Below the pieces are notes generated by a model that saw nothing but the letters and a program-made list of their open reading frames with translations, was not told the origin of the DNA and did not search any database. The position numbers were made by a program, and so were the translations under genes. Positions 46,590-56,096 of a stretch of 64,000 bases of DNA are shown piece after piece; within the stretch, counting starts at the first letter, position 1, and each line of letters begins with the position of its first letter. The stretch is from contig CM040121.1 in the NCBI GenBank assembly GCA_022559845.1, positions 511,790,566 through 511,854,565 of the forward strand, in the 5' to 3' direction. The DNA is from Amorphophallus konjac. Taxonomy: Eukaryota; Streptophyta; Magnoliopsida; Alismatales; Araceae.

Positions 46590-47360
46590 TCTATTTTGAT
46601 CCGAAAGTGTTGATCTCGGGTCATGTTTTCGGGGCGCCATAAGACATTCCATTTCGGGGCACCGTCACCATTCTCCCTAGGGTTTTCTTCGACTTCAGCA
46701 GTGGCAATCGACGTCGCCTTTGGCTCTCCCCATTTGGCCATTTCGAACCCCTCGAACCCTCCTCTAGGGTTTTGTCCAGACTCTAGCGGCAACGATCGAC
46801 AAGATCTCCTGGCAGGGTTAAGCTTTTAGGGCGGGTTCATATCCCCATCAGGTTGCCGCCTCGCACGAGGAAGAGGAAGCAGCAGAGCAGGGGCGCCACC
46901 GCACCTCTCTTCTTTGCCTTCGGAGATCTGCGAATCCTGCGAGACACGGCGGCCGTCGCCCCCGCAGCTGACCGTAGGAACCCGTCGCCGCCTCTTTGTT
47001 CTCTTGTAGTTCTACTTTTTTTCTTTTTCTTTAGGGCTTATTTGCTGCGGAAAGTTTTGATTTTGCTCTTTGCTGCGGATTGCGATCTGTTCGATGTGTG
47101 TGTTGATGGGTTTTTGTTTTCTAATTTTTCGCTGCTGTTTGCGTCTGTGTGGTGATTAGGGTTTTGTTGGGGTTTTTGTGTGGATCTGTGTGACCTTTTC
47201 TCTAGGTGGTTTCTTCCGGATACCTGTTTCGTGTGTGGATCTGCTCTTATCGTTGTGTCTGGTTGCTGATGTTGTATTCCAAAAGTTCTTTGGGTTTACA
47301 TTATCTGATTTTTTATTTTTTAGGTTCATGATTTTTTCTTTGTTTCCATTCTTCTATTAA
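46590..47360 (+). other. Promoter/5'-exon-like region in the Pack-hAT, source unknown
   Basis: GC-rich sequence with two reading frames (46623-46829, and about 46853-46990) followed by a T-rich intron-like stretch (47010-47400). The second frame would start PPRTRKRKQQSRG, but the start codon position reads TTG and not ATG. It looks like the 5' end of a captured gene with leader and first intron. I do not recognise the product. Confidence 0.4.
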
Positions 47361-47599
47361 ACACTAGCAAAGTTTTCTTGACTTTACTCCGGCTTCAGAG
47401 TTGCCATTTTCTTTCAAAGGTCTCAAATCTATTTATTTGTCTTTTTGTTATTAACATATTGGGGTGTGTCCTACCTTCTGTTAAAAGAGAAAGAGTCTTG
47501 CTTGCAGCAAAGTGCTGACTTGAAAGTGTTTATGCAACACCTTGGCACCTCTTCAAAAACCTAAAAAATATGTATCCCCAATATATAATTCTTTATTGA

Positions 47600-47680
47600 A
47601 GGTGTTGAGGACAAGCAATTCTTTGACACAGCCCCTGGAGAAGGGCGAAAAGTGTCACTGAATAATCTATCGAGAAGGTA
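47600..47680 (+). pseudogene. Candidate captured exon, unidentified
   Basis: A short frame, VEDKQFFDTAPGEGRKVSLN then NLSRR, ends at a GTAAGG donor-like site at 47679. It carries the first copy of a 22-bp direct repeat (47647-47668) whose second copy (47715-47736) lies just before the GH3 exon. Family not recognised. Confidence 0.35.
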
Positions 47681-47757
47681 AGGATGTATGATTTTTTTTT
47701 GGAGTGGATACGTTGAAAAGTGTCACTGAATAATCTTCTTCTTCCTTCTTCTCTTAG

Positions 47758-47850
47758 GGACATCAGGAACTAGCACGTGAAGCGGTCAGGAAGTCACTGG
47801 TTTTGTTAAAAAATGGAAAGGATCCAAGGAAACCTTTTCTTCTCTTCAAG
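47758..47850 (+). pseudogene. Captured exon fragment of a GH3 beta-glucosidase/exoglucanase
   Basis: After a TTCTCTTAG acceptor the 31 codons read HQELAREAVRKSLVLLKNGK, then DPRKPFLLFK. The ArgGluAlaValArgLysSerLeuValLeuLeuLysAsn block is characteristic of plant glycoside hydrolase family 3 enzymes that cleave cell-wall glucans. The exon stops at 47850 without a GT donor, so the capture ended inside it. No catalytic Asp is included and it cannot make an enzyme. Confidence 0.8.
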
Positions 47851-48703
47851 TATATTTTTTCTCTCAACAAACATATGAGCTTAAAATATTGGGTTTCTAT
47901 CAACTTCTGCATAGACCATGCAAAATGATAATTTTTGCTTTCTGGAAGGGTGCAATGTCTCTCTCCATGTCCATATGCACTAATATTATTAGCACACCTA
48001 ATGACTCCTGCATCCTGTGCTTTTTATGTTCAATCTGACACTTGCTAGTTCCATTTGACATTTGAGCCATAAATCAATATCATGTTTAGCCAGAATAATC
48101 TGAGAGGAATCTTGGAGTCTCCTAGTGTAATTATTTCCCAGATTATTTCATTTACCAGATTAGAATTTTTTCCCAGAGAGATGACAAATAAAAGAAATCC
48201 TCTAAAACATACTTCGGACAGCCAAGAGCGTCCAAATATGACAGTAGATGACAAATTAATGAATTATCTGGCATATTGTTCCTTCCAGATATAGGATGTT
48301 TTTAATTTTTGGATGGTTTTTGTACTGCTTGGAGATATATATATGACAGTAAATTTCCACTCTCCTAAGTAGTTTCAACAAGACCGGTTTGTGTTTCGCA
48401 CCTCCCTACAAACCCACCTCTTCTCGTCGTTCTTCTATTGCCTTGCCTATCTATTCTCCATTCGTCCCGTAGTGGCGATAGGAGGATGTTAATCATGTTA
48501 TTGCTTCCACTTCTGGGTTTGTTTTGGTTGATGCTTTTGTAGTAGAAAGGGTGTCTCTTTTGTGATTTTCTGGGTCCTTTCTAAGGTTAGACCCTATTTA
48601 TCAGTGGAATTTAGCATTGAGGAACTGTTCTTATCAGATGCCTTGTTTGCTAATTTATCTTGCTACCTTAAAAAAATATCTTGTTGCTTTTTCTGTTTGA
48701 CAG

Positions 48704-48799
48704 GGCTCATGGATAGTCAAGCAGAGTGTGGGCAAAAAAGCATGCTTGGTGGGCCAAGCTCTTGAAATAAATTATTTTAGAGGGAGCAACTACTTGGAG
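48704..48799 (+). pseudogene. Captured whole exon of an EDR2-like (DUF1336) gene
   Basis: A 96-base exon between an AG acceptor (48702) and a GTGAAAG donor (48800). It reads SWIVKQSVGKKACLVGQALE, then INYFRGSNYLE. This matches the C-terminal DUF1336 domain of plant ENHANCED DISEASE RESISTANCE 2-like proteins, which combine PH, START-lipid-binding and DUF1336 domains and restrain defence cell death. It is open throughout, with no stop. Intron sequence lies on both sides, which supports capture from genomic DNA. Confidence 0.85.
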
Positions 48800-48887
48800 G
48801 TGAAAGCATCTGTTCTTTGTAGAGAAAAATTATATGTTCTTTATAATTTTGTTAAGTTATAATGCAACTAATTTGACAGGGCTCATG

Positions 48888-48983
48888 GATATCTTGTTTG
48901 ATGAGCATTATATAGCAAAAGTGAGTGATTATGGGAGAGTCCTTGGACTTGAACCTCTGCCAAGTACCAGCTTATGTGAATAA
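48888..48983 (+). pseudogene. Captured fragment of a receptor-like protein kinase (probable)
   Basis: Reads DILFDEHYIAKVSDYGRVLG and then diverges to a stop (TAA 48981). The pattern, catalytic-loop end followed by AKVSD-Tyr-Gly, fits kinase subdomains VIb-VII of plant receptor kinases (DYG in place of DFG). It is too short for certainty. It joins directly to a 20-bp repeat of the EDR2 intron/exon edge (48872-48891). Confidence 0.5.
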
Positions 48984-49953
48984 GCCTTGACACTTAACAT
49001 ATTTTATGTGCTTCATTTTCAAGTTGGTATGCTTGCATATTTTATGTTCTGAAATATTTTTAAAAGGACTATGCTGGATGTACTTCAGGTTGAGACTATT
49101 AGCAGAACCTAAAGGATATTGGCTGGATACACTGCCAAACAGAGAGGGGGCTGTTTGATCTACTTGGGCCTACTTGGGTTTCCTTGGCTACAGCCACACG
49201 AGAGGAACTTCTGATGGACTTAAATTGGATACACTGACTGATTCTGTGGCTCTCCTTAGAATGCAGTTCTGTTCTATTTTTGTCACTGTTGGCTTTTCTA
49301 ATTGTATGGCTCTGTGTATCACATTGGTAATCAGTTGCAATTTATAACCATCAGTTAGATCATATGTTCTTTTGGCAGGCAAAACCACTTCTACAGCAAA
49401 GTGAGAATCTCTGACAATATTTTAGTGTTACTATCTCATGAACAGTTTTGCAATATGTAACACTTGACAAGATTTTATTGTTAGATGCTAGACTTTGATA
49501 ACATAGGATACTGATTCTTCATGCCCATGAAGTTACATTATGTTAAGCTCCTCTAGACAAGGTGATGGATAGCAGGGAATATACACATTTGATCCTAAAG
49601 TTCCATCCATCGGGTGGACACCTGTGATAATTATTTCTTGTTTAAGACTGAAACATCAATTCATCTTTTTCCCAGCATGTGGGCCACCTCACCACTTAGA
49701 CCTCAACTACATATTTTCCATGTTCTTTGTAGTATGTAGTACACAAGCTTTTCAGCTGCAATTAGACCTCAACTACATACTATCTTGATCAAATATGCCA
49801 TTAACGTTGAACTTTTTTTGGGAAGCTCAAAATCTTGTATTTTGGTTGCAGATGCACGGTACATAAATTTGAATATTTTCAAATTTTCCCATGTCATGAA
49901 ACTGGGAATTTCCATGTGAAACTCTTAAAATGTTATTTTATGACTTTCTTCAG

Positions 49954-50962
49954 AAGCAGAGCTGGTGATGAATACAACAGTTACAGTGAGTTTTCAGTGA
50001 CCCAGCATGATGTTCTCAGAGACCTAGCTCTCTACATGAGCAACTGCGAGTGTGCAAACCAGCGGCAGAGGCTGATCATGGCAAAGAAAGAGAAAGAAGG
50101 TGGGCTTCCAAAGGAATGGGAGAGGGGCATGGATCTGCCATTTGATGCACGGATTGTCTCAATTCATATAGGTACATGTTCGATATTCCTACATGTACTA
50201 TTTTTAGAGCTCTAGAATGTAAGATGGCCCATCTTGTCTCCTTTCTGTTGTGATCCGTACAAGTGATTTCACTAGTTTCTATTTTTAGATTAGCTAGTTC
50301 TCACAAGGGATAACATGCTGTTGGATATTATCAATTGTTCCTGGAGAATGAGTATGTTTTTCAAATTAAAACAAAGGGATTTTTACATGAGTAATTTTCT
50401 CTTGTGCATGTAAAAATAATATTTAAAATTAATATGTCCTGTGTAACATTCTTAGAGGGAGAAAAATGTCACAATTATCCATTTTCATGTCACCACATGG
50501 TATGTACTTAAACTGCCTTTTTGACAGGGTAATCATTATACTTTTTGTCTGGGGAAGGTATGCATGACATTATGGTTTTAAAAAATATTTTCATATAGAT
50601 AAAATTTTATCAGGATTATTCATTCAAAATTTATCAAAAGACTTTTAAGTATTGTGTAAGTAAAGACTGTAAAAGTCTGCTGACATTCCACGATTTAGTT
50701 TTCTCTGGTTTATTAGATGATTACCAATTTGTTTCCATAGACCATAATCCATCATATCATGGTATTTCAATGAAAGATTCCTTACCGGTAGTCGGGAAAT
50801 TTAATTTGTTTAAAACACCTGAATCTGGGAGTTTCCTCTTTCAGCATCAGTTGCTGGAACTTGAAACGCTATTGGCTTCTCAGAATTCTAACCAACATGA
50901 ACCTTCTTTATGTTGCAGGTGAAATGAAAGAATCCAACAGGTTCGAGATGAATTTCCTATGA
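49954..50962 (+). pseudogene. Captured two-exon fragment of an ADR1-like helper NLR
   Basis: Exon 1 (49954-50171) follows a TTTCTTCAG acceptor and reads RAGDEYNSYSEF, VTQHDVLRDLALYMSN, GLPKEWERGMDLPFDARIVS. This matches the region between the NB-ARC and LRR domains of RPW8-type helper NLRs (ADR1 family). A phase-1 GT/AG intron (50172-50918, 747 bp) is retained. Exon 2 (50919-50962) continues GEMKESNRFEMNF and hits TGA at 50960. The fragment keeps no P-loop or full LRR. Direction is the same as the other captured pieces. Confidence 0.85.
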
Positions 50963-51229
50963 AAATATCTGTTTAGGTGCAATATCTTGTTTTGTATAGA
51001 TCCGAAAATTCGGATCCAAATTGAACCCAATATGTAAATTTGGATCCAGTGATTCATTTTCTATTAAAGATGTACATAATAGGATTTTGGTTTAGATCCG
51101 AATCCGAAAATTAAAATTCGGATTCGGATCAGATCCGAATTCGAAACAGTACTTTAATTTAGATTCAGGTCAGATTCGGATATGATATTATCGGATCCGG
51201 ATTCAGATCACAAAGAATCCGACACGGAT

Positions 51230-51249
51230 CCGACCCGTTTACACTCCTA
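51230..51249 (-). repeat. Right terminal inverted repeat of the hAT element
   Basis: Read on the minus strand: TAGGAGTGTAAACGGGTCGG. The inside flank (51060-51230) contains dense GATCCGAAT/ATTCGGATC repeats. Confidence 0.9.
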
Positions 51250-51257
51250 ACTACGAT
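51250..51257. repeat. 8-bp target site duplication ACTACGAT (right)
   Basis: Exact copy of 46467-46474. Confidence 0.93.
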
Positions 51258-52136
51258 CCAACAACCCCAATACTGGTGCATATTGGGCCCGGTCTGGTCC
51301 TGGAAGGAGCACCCAAATTACTCATTCAATTGCGGAAGTATTCACTTGTGATGTGGCATTGCATCAGAATGAAATGCATGATTGATCTGGATAATTCAAT
51401 ATTGAATGAATGATTGATATTGTTATTGACTGAATGAATAAATGGCCAATCTTATTTGAATTGAATGATGTTCTTGCTCACTGAATATTGTCCATCGAAA
51501 TGATCTAGATATCTTCTTCGACTGCTATACATCGAAATTGGATAATTCATTGACTGCTATACCCTACTATTACTCTTCTTTATTTTGTTATTCGTTATCT
51601 AAAGCATTCCTTTGATAGATTGTTCCACATTTTCTACTATCTTTTTTATTTATTTTGCATAGTAGTGACACCAAGTTATTGAAAGTACATTGAACATGTT
51701 AATTACTTAAAGTCTGCCTTGTTCAAGAGAAGTAAATCTTACTGAGCTTTAGCTCACCTAGTGTTTTCAATGTTTCTCAGGTAGTTCTGATGAAGAGGAA
51801 CCTCAATCGTATGGGCTAGGACTGGAGTGATCAAGAGCGGCCTCTTAGAAGACTAGTGTCATTTGAGTCTGTTGAAATTGTCTAGTTGTATTGAGTCAAT
51901 GAGTTTTGAGTTGTAATAAAGTTTTTGGAGATGTTATGTTGGAAGTGAATTAAAATACTCATTTCTTAGTGAGATGGAACTTGGTTTATGTAATATTGGA
52001 ATTATGTGATTATTGATAAAGTTTATTTGGAATGTTAGTTGCATTATAGTGTCTTGTTCCTTTGCAATTTCTGATTATTGCTCTGATTAAAGGATTATAA
52101 TTGCTACACTAGAAGTATCCGCATCAGGACGTGACA
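51258..52136 (+). mobile_element. LTR-like sequence C, part 2
   Basis: Continues from 46474. It contains TGAGCTTTAGCTCACC near 51745 (a phrase common near the 3' side of Ty3 LTRs), an AATAAA near 51916, and a possible LTR end GGACGTGACA at 52136. The bases after it (TTCTGGCTCCCGAAC) are not a primer site I can assign. No gene. Confidence 0.5.
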
Positions 52137-52192
52137 TTCTGGCTCCCGAACTGTGATGTTTGCTGTGCAGGAACAGAGTATGGACAGGTTGG

Positions 52193-53726
52193 TGATGAAT
52201 GTTCATTCTTTTATGATAATTCATGTCAAACACACCATTTCACGTGCACTTAATTAGACAATTATGCATATTTTATAGCTAAACTGAACAAAACATAAAT
52301 TGGACCTTCCATGAAAATTTACTTAATTTATGGTTAATCATTCAATAAAAAGGAGTTGAGGGTCATGAGCATTAATTTTATATTGCATAATTGAGAGTAT
52401 TTGAGATTTATATGCACAAAGCAATAATTTCTATGGACTTAATTCAAATTTTGTATGTGCAAGACACTCACGGCAATTGGTAGAAGGGCCAGGGGCAAAA
52501 GTGTCACCAAGACTAGGGCATGGTTGCCCTAGGGCGCCCCCTCCACCTTTGACCAAGTCAAGGAGCAGCCGCCATTCCTTTTTTGTGTGAAAGGCGATAA
52601 AGGAATGGATTTTTTATTGAATTATTTGTGGAGAGATTTTAGGAGAGAAAATAGGAGGAGAATTCTCTCCCAATTAGGCAACCCTTGAAGGGGGCGCCCA
52701 AACCCTAAGGGAAGGGGGTGGCCCTCTCTCCTCTCCCAATTATCCATCATCTTCTCCTCTAAAATCCCAGCCATTCATCTGCATCAAACATGATCTCCAC
52801 CCTCCGTTTGTCTTACTTTCTCTATAAATAGCCCTTATCAAGGAGAAGAAGGGAGATTTTTGCCTTTTGATAAAAATAGACTTTTGTTTTCTTCTCCAAA
52901 CCCTAGGCCGCCCTTCCCCTTGCTCCTAACCCTAGTTCACCCTCTCTCATCCTGTTCCTTATCTCCTCTTCACTAAAACACTAGGCCGCCCCTCTCTCTT
53001 CTACCAATCTCCTTCTTGCGCCCTCACCTCTCTCTCCATCTCCCTTCTTCTTCTTCTTCCCCATTCACATAGCTAGGTTATTCCTCTCCCTTCTCCCAAA
53101 TCTCCATCAATTTCTACACATCTCTCCCTATGTCTCTCCTAGATCTCTCCTCCATGGTCTCCCTTTCACGGCGGTGTGCACTCCAAGGCGGGGCGACGAT
53201 CAAAGGCTCGGCGGTGTGGACAACGGCGATGTCTTCATCCATTCCCTCTCACGGCGACGCCCACATCAAGGTGGGGAGATCTTCTCCAAGGCTCGGCGAG
53301 GATTGGACGGTGCTATTCTCTTACACTCCAGCTCTATTTCTTCCTCTTTTCTTTAGTTATTTTGATTTGTAACGTTAATCTTTCTAGCATTGTAATTTTC
53401 CTTCCTAGCAATAAAAATACAATTTTGTGCAAGTTGTATGTCTCTTCCCCTCTCTACTTCTTCCAATTTTCTCTTCCTCAACCTTCCAAATTTCTTCAGT
53501 TAAGATTTAATTCCACGCAAGTTTGATTTCACACTTTTCAAAGGCTCACTCAAGTTTTGATCTCAAAATACAAGAGTTTTCAACTTAATAAAAGAAACTT
53601 CCTCCTCATGGGATTGACCCGTACTCATCACTCTACGCTTAATCTAAGATTTTGTTTGTGAGTGAGTGCGGTATCATTTTGAAATTGAGCACGGCATTTT
53701 TCAACGATGAGTGATTTGTGCGATCA
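52193..53726 (+). mobile_element. 5' LTR of an Athila-type Ty3 element
   Basis: The end is firm: GTGCGATCA at 53726, followed by an Asp-type primer site. A TATA-like CTATAAATAG lies at about 52821. The start TGATGAATG at 52193 is my best guess from the TGAT/ATCA termini and is not confirmed by a target duplication. Reading frames at 53130-53526 are within the LTR and I do not call them. Confidence 0.65.
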
Positions 53727-53730
53727 ATTT

Positions 53731-53749
53731 TTAGCGTCGTTGTCGGGGA
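53731..53749 (+). other. Primer binding site, tRNA-Asp-like (Athila)
   Basis: TTAGCGTCGTTGTCGGGGA just after the LTR. It matches the usual GGCGCC-containing Asp-type site of Athila elements except for a few transitions (G-to-A, C-to-T). Confidence 0.75.
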
Positions 53750-54743
53750 GGATAGATTTATTTTTAAGTTGGAATTTCTTGTGTTTCATGTGTATATATT
53801 AATCCTAACTCCTTTTCTCATTATTTTCTAGAAAAAGAAAAGAGCAGAAATTTGGATCTGAAAATCTCAAAAAATCAAGTGTTGCAGAAAGCGTCGCTGA
53901 AGGGGCTGAAATCTGCCACCAAAAGGAGCAGAAATCAAAAAATCTAGAAAAAAAAAGATCTGTCAGAAAATCTGTCATAGAAGGCAGAAACGTAGGTGCA
54001 GGGGAGCAGAAATCTGATAATCAGGAAAGTCCAGAAAAAAAAGAAGCGTCGCTATAGGTCCAAATCTGAAGGTAAATGTTCTGTTCTAAAAATTATATAA
54101 AAAAATCAAAAAAATTCTTGAAAATTCTTAAAAATTTCCAAAAAATCATAAAATTAAAAATCCTAAAAAAAATTTGAGGACTTATTTTCTACTTATAACT
54201 TTATGTTAATTAGGCATTTTTGTGGCTAGTTTCTTTGTTTAAAGAGCTTTCATATCCATCTTATCTTGAAAAAAAATCTCTTCTTGTCATCATGATAGTT
54301 ACATCATGTTCATGCATTCATCCATCTAGTTAGGGCTCATTTACTCGCATCCCCTAAAAAAAATAAAAACAAAACAAAACAAATCTCTTCTTTTTCTTCT
54401 CCCTTTCCCCTTCTTAAGGGTAATTTATGCACACCCTTCTTGGAGTTGGAAGGACCCTCCAATTGAGTATTCCATCTCATTGGACTAAAAATTCCTTCTC
54501 TAAGACCTCCGTAAGTCCTCGCACCTGTGGATTCCCTCATGGAAGCTAGGCCGGTTGTACTATTGGAAGTACCCCGAAGTTAGTTTGCCCTTAGAAGGTT
54601 TTTTTTTTAAAAAAAAAGCTCACATCTTTTTGGTCCTATTGTATTGCATGCAAGGTAGGAGATCCCTACATCCCACTTTAGTTGGACCCATTGGTGAGAT
54701 AGAAAAACTTGTACATTCTAGAAATATCAATCATCAAAATCCA
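53750..54743 (+). other. Athila leader
   Basis: AT-rich and A-rich leader with repeated AGAAATCTG-type phrases (53840-54010) and no supported reading frame before the gag start at 54744. Confidence 0.6.
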
Positions 54744-56096
54744 ATGGCGGATCACAATGACCCACCCAAACAAATGAAGGACTACTTCATGTCAAATCAA
54801 TATCAACCATCCTTCTATGTGCAAGTACCTCAGAATCAAGCAATCCAGTATGAAATCAAATCAAGCACCATCCAGATGTTGCCAGCATTTTATGGCAATA
54901 CCAATGAAGATCCTTACAAACATCTTGATGAATTTCTCCAGATTTGTTCAACTGTCAAAATTCAAAACTTTACTGATGATGCCCTCATATTAACTCTATT
55001 TCTGATGATGCCCTCAGATTAACTCTATTTCCATTCTCCTTGAAAGACAAAGTCAAATATTGGTTAGGAGTCTTGGGTAGACCCATAGAAACTTGGGTAG
55101 AGATGAAAAAGGAATTCCTTAAGAAGTTCTACCCTATAGGATGGACCAATACAATGAGGAGGGCTATCACCAGGTTTACACAAAATCCTGGAGGACAAAT
55201 CCATGAGGCATGGGAGAGATTGAAGGATTTGCTTAGGAAATGCCGACATCATGGACTATCAAGATGATAGATTGTCCAGGCATTTTATGAGGGATTGACT
55301 GATAATTATAAACAGATGGTGGATGCGTCATGTGGAGGGGCGTTTATGAGTAAAAGTGAGGATGAGGCATATGACCTTTTCGAAATGCTAAGTGAGAATT
55401 ATATAAGTCATGCCTCATTATCATCATATGAAAGAATGGTTGGACCATCTAAAAAGGCAGGGCTTTATGAAGTAAAGAATCAGGGAGAGTTTGAGAATAG
55501 AGTGGACATCAATGCACTTACTCAGAAGCTGACTAAAATGGACATGCTAGCTCAGAAGATGGAGAAAGTAGATCAGGTAGCTCAGAAGCTAGATCAGTTG
55601 TTAGCTCTGAATAGGCAGGACCCCTCTTTCCCATCTGCTTCTCATACTCAATCTTTCTCAGAATCCAATAATCAAGAAGTTTGTGTTCTATGCTCAAGCC
55701 CACATCATCCTGTTTCTGATTGCCCTACAGTGGCTCAACTCCCTCCATTCATCCAGGAACATATTTTTGCTACTCAGGATGTCTCCAAGCCTGCATACGA
55801 TCCATATTCCAACACTCACAATCCAGGCTGGAGAAATCACCCAAATTTTTTTTAGAAGAATCAGCAAGGATCATCCCAGCAGTCTAATCCCTTAAATCAG
55901 TCAACCCAAAAACAATCATTCCAAGTTCCAGTTCAATCTCACCAAAACTTTTCGTACACACCTTTTCCGAATCAATCTCGGCTTCAACAACCTCCATTTC
56001 ACCATTCGCAGGCCTAGTACCCTCAAGCTCAATTTTCTCAGGGCCAGTATCAACGGCCTCCTCCTTACCATTTTAATCAAGTTCAAGTTCCTTATC
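54744..56096 (+). pseudogene. gag: Athila-type gag, frameshifted and cut off
   Basis: Start ATG 54744 (MADHNDPPKQMKDYF). The capsid domain has YGNTNEDPYKHLDEFLQICS near 54892, KYWLGVLGRPIETW at 55056 and MRRAITRFTQNPGGQIHEAW at 55157. A coiled-coil-like repeat region LTQKLTKMDMLAQKMEKVDQ follows at about 55516. The zinc knuckle is CVLCSSPHHPVSDCP at about 55684. A 29-bp tandem duplication (54973-55030) and stops near 55265 and 55853 break it. The frame is truncated at 56096 by the insertion of a Tekay-type element. Confidence 0.88.
54973..55030. repeat. 29-bp tandem duplication in Athila gag
   Basis: CTGATGATGCCCTCA(T/G)ATTA followed by ACTCTATTT occurs twice head to tail with one mismatch. 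Because 29 is not a multiple of three, it shifts the reading frame. Confidence 0.9.

Larger units (their letters stand above)
46475..51249 (+). mobile_element. Non-autonomous hAT element carrying host gene fragments (Pack-hAT candidate)
   Basis: 4775 bp bounded by ACTACGAT duplications. The left end is TAGGGGTGTCAACGGATCTG; the right end on the opposite strand is TAGGAGTGTAAACGGGTCGG (16 of 20 identical). The terminal 100-250 bases are packed with GGATC/GATCC and CGGAT repeats, like hAT subterminal transposase sites. No transposase is encoded. Inside, all on the plus strand, are exon fragments of a GH3 beta-glucosidase (47758), an EDR2-like gene (48704), a probable kinase (48888) and an ADR1-like NLR (49954 and 50919). 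Splice sites and one intron are kept, so the source was genomic DNA and not mRNA. The first ~700 bases resemble a promoter, 5' exon and intron. Confidence 0.93.

Noticed and set aside
47758..50962. Real host genes (glucosidase, EDR2, kinase, NLR) at this locus
   Set aside because: Each is one or two exons only, all enclosed between hAT termini and an 8-bp duplication, with no full domain set.
54555..54743. N-terminal extension of Athila gag from the upstream start
   Set aside because: The segment has a poly-T/poly-A run and no conservation signal; the start at 54744 gives the usual gag N-terminus.
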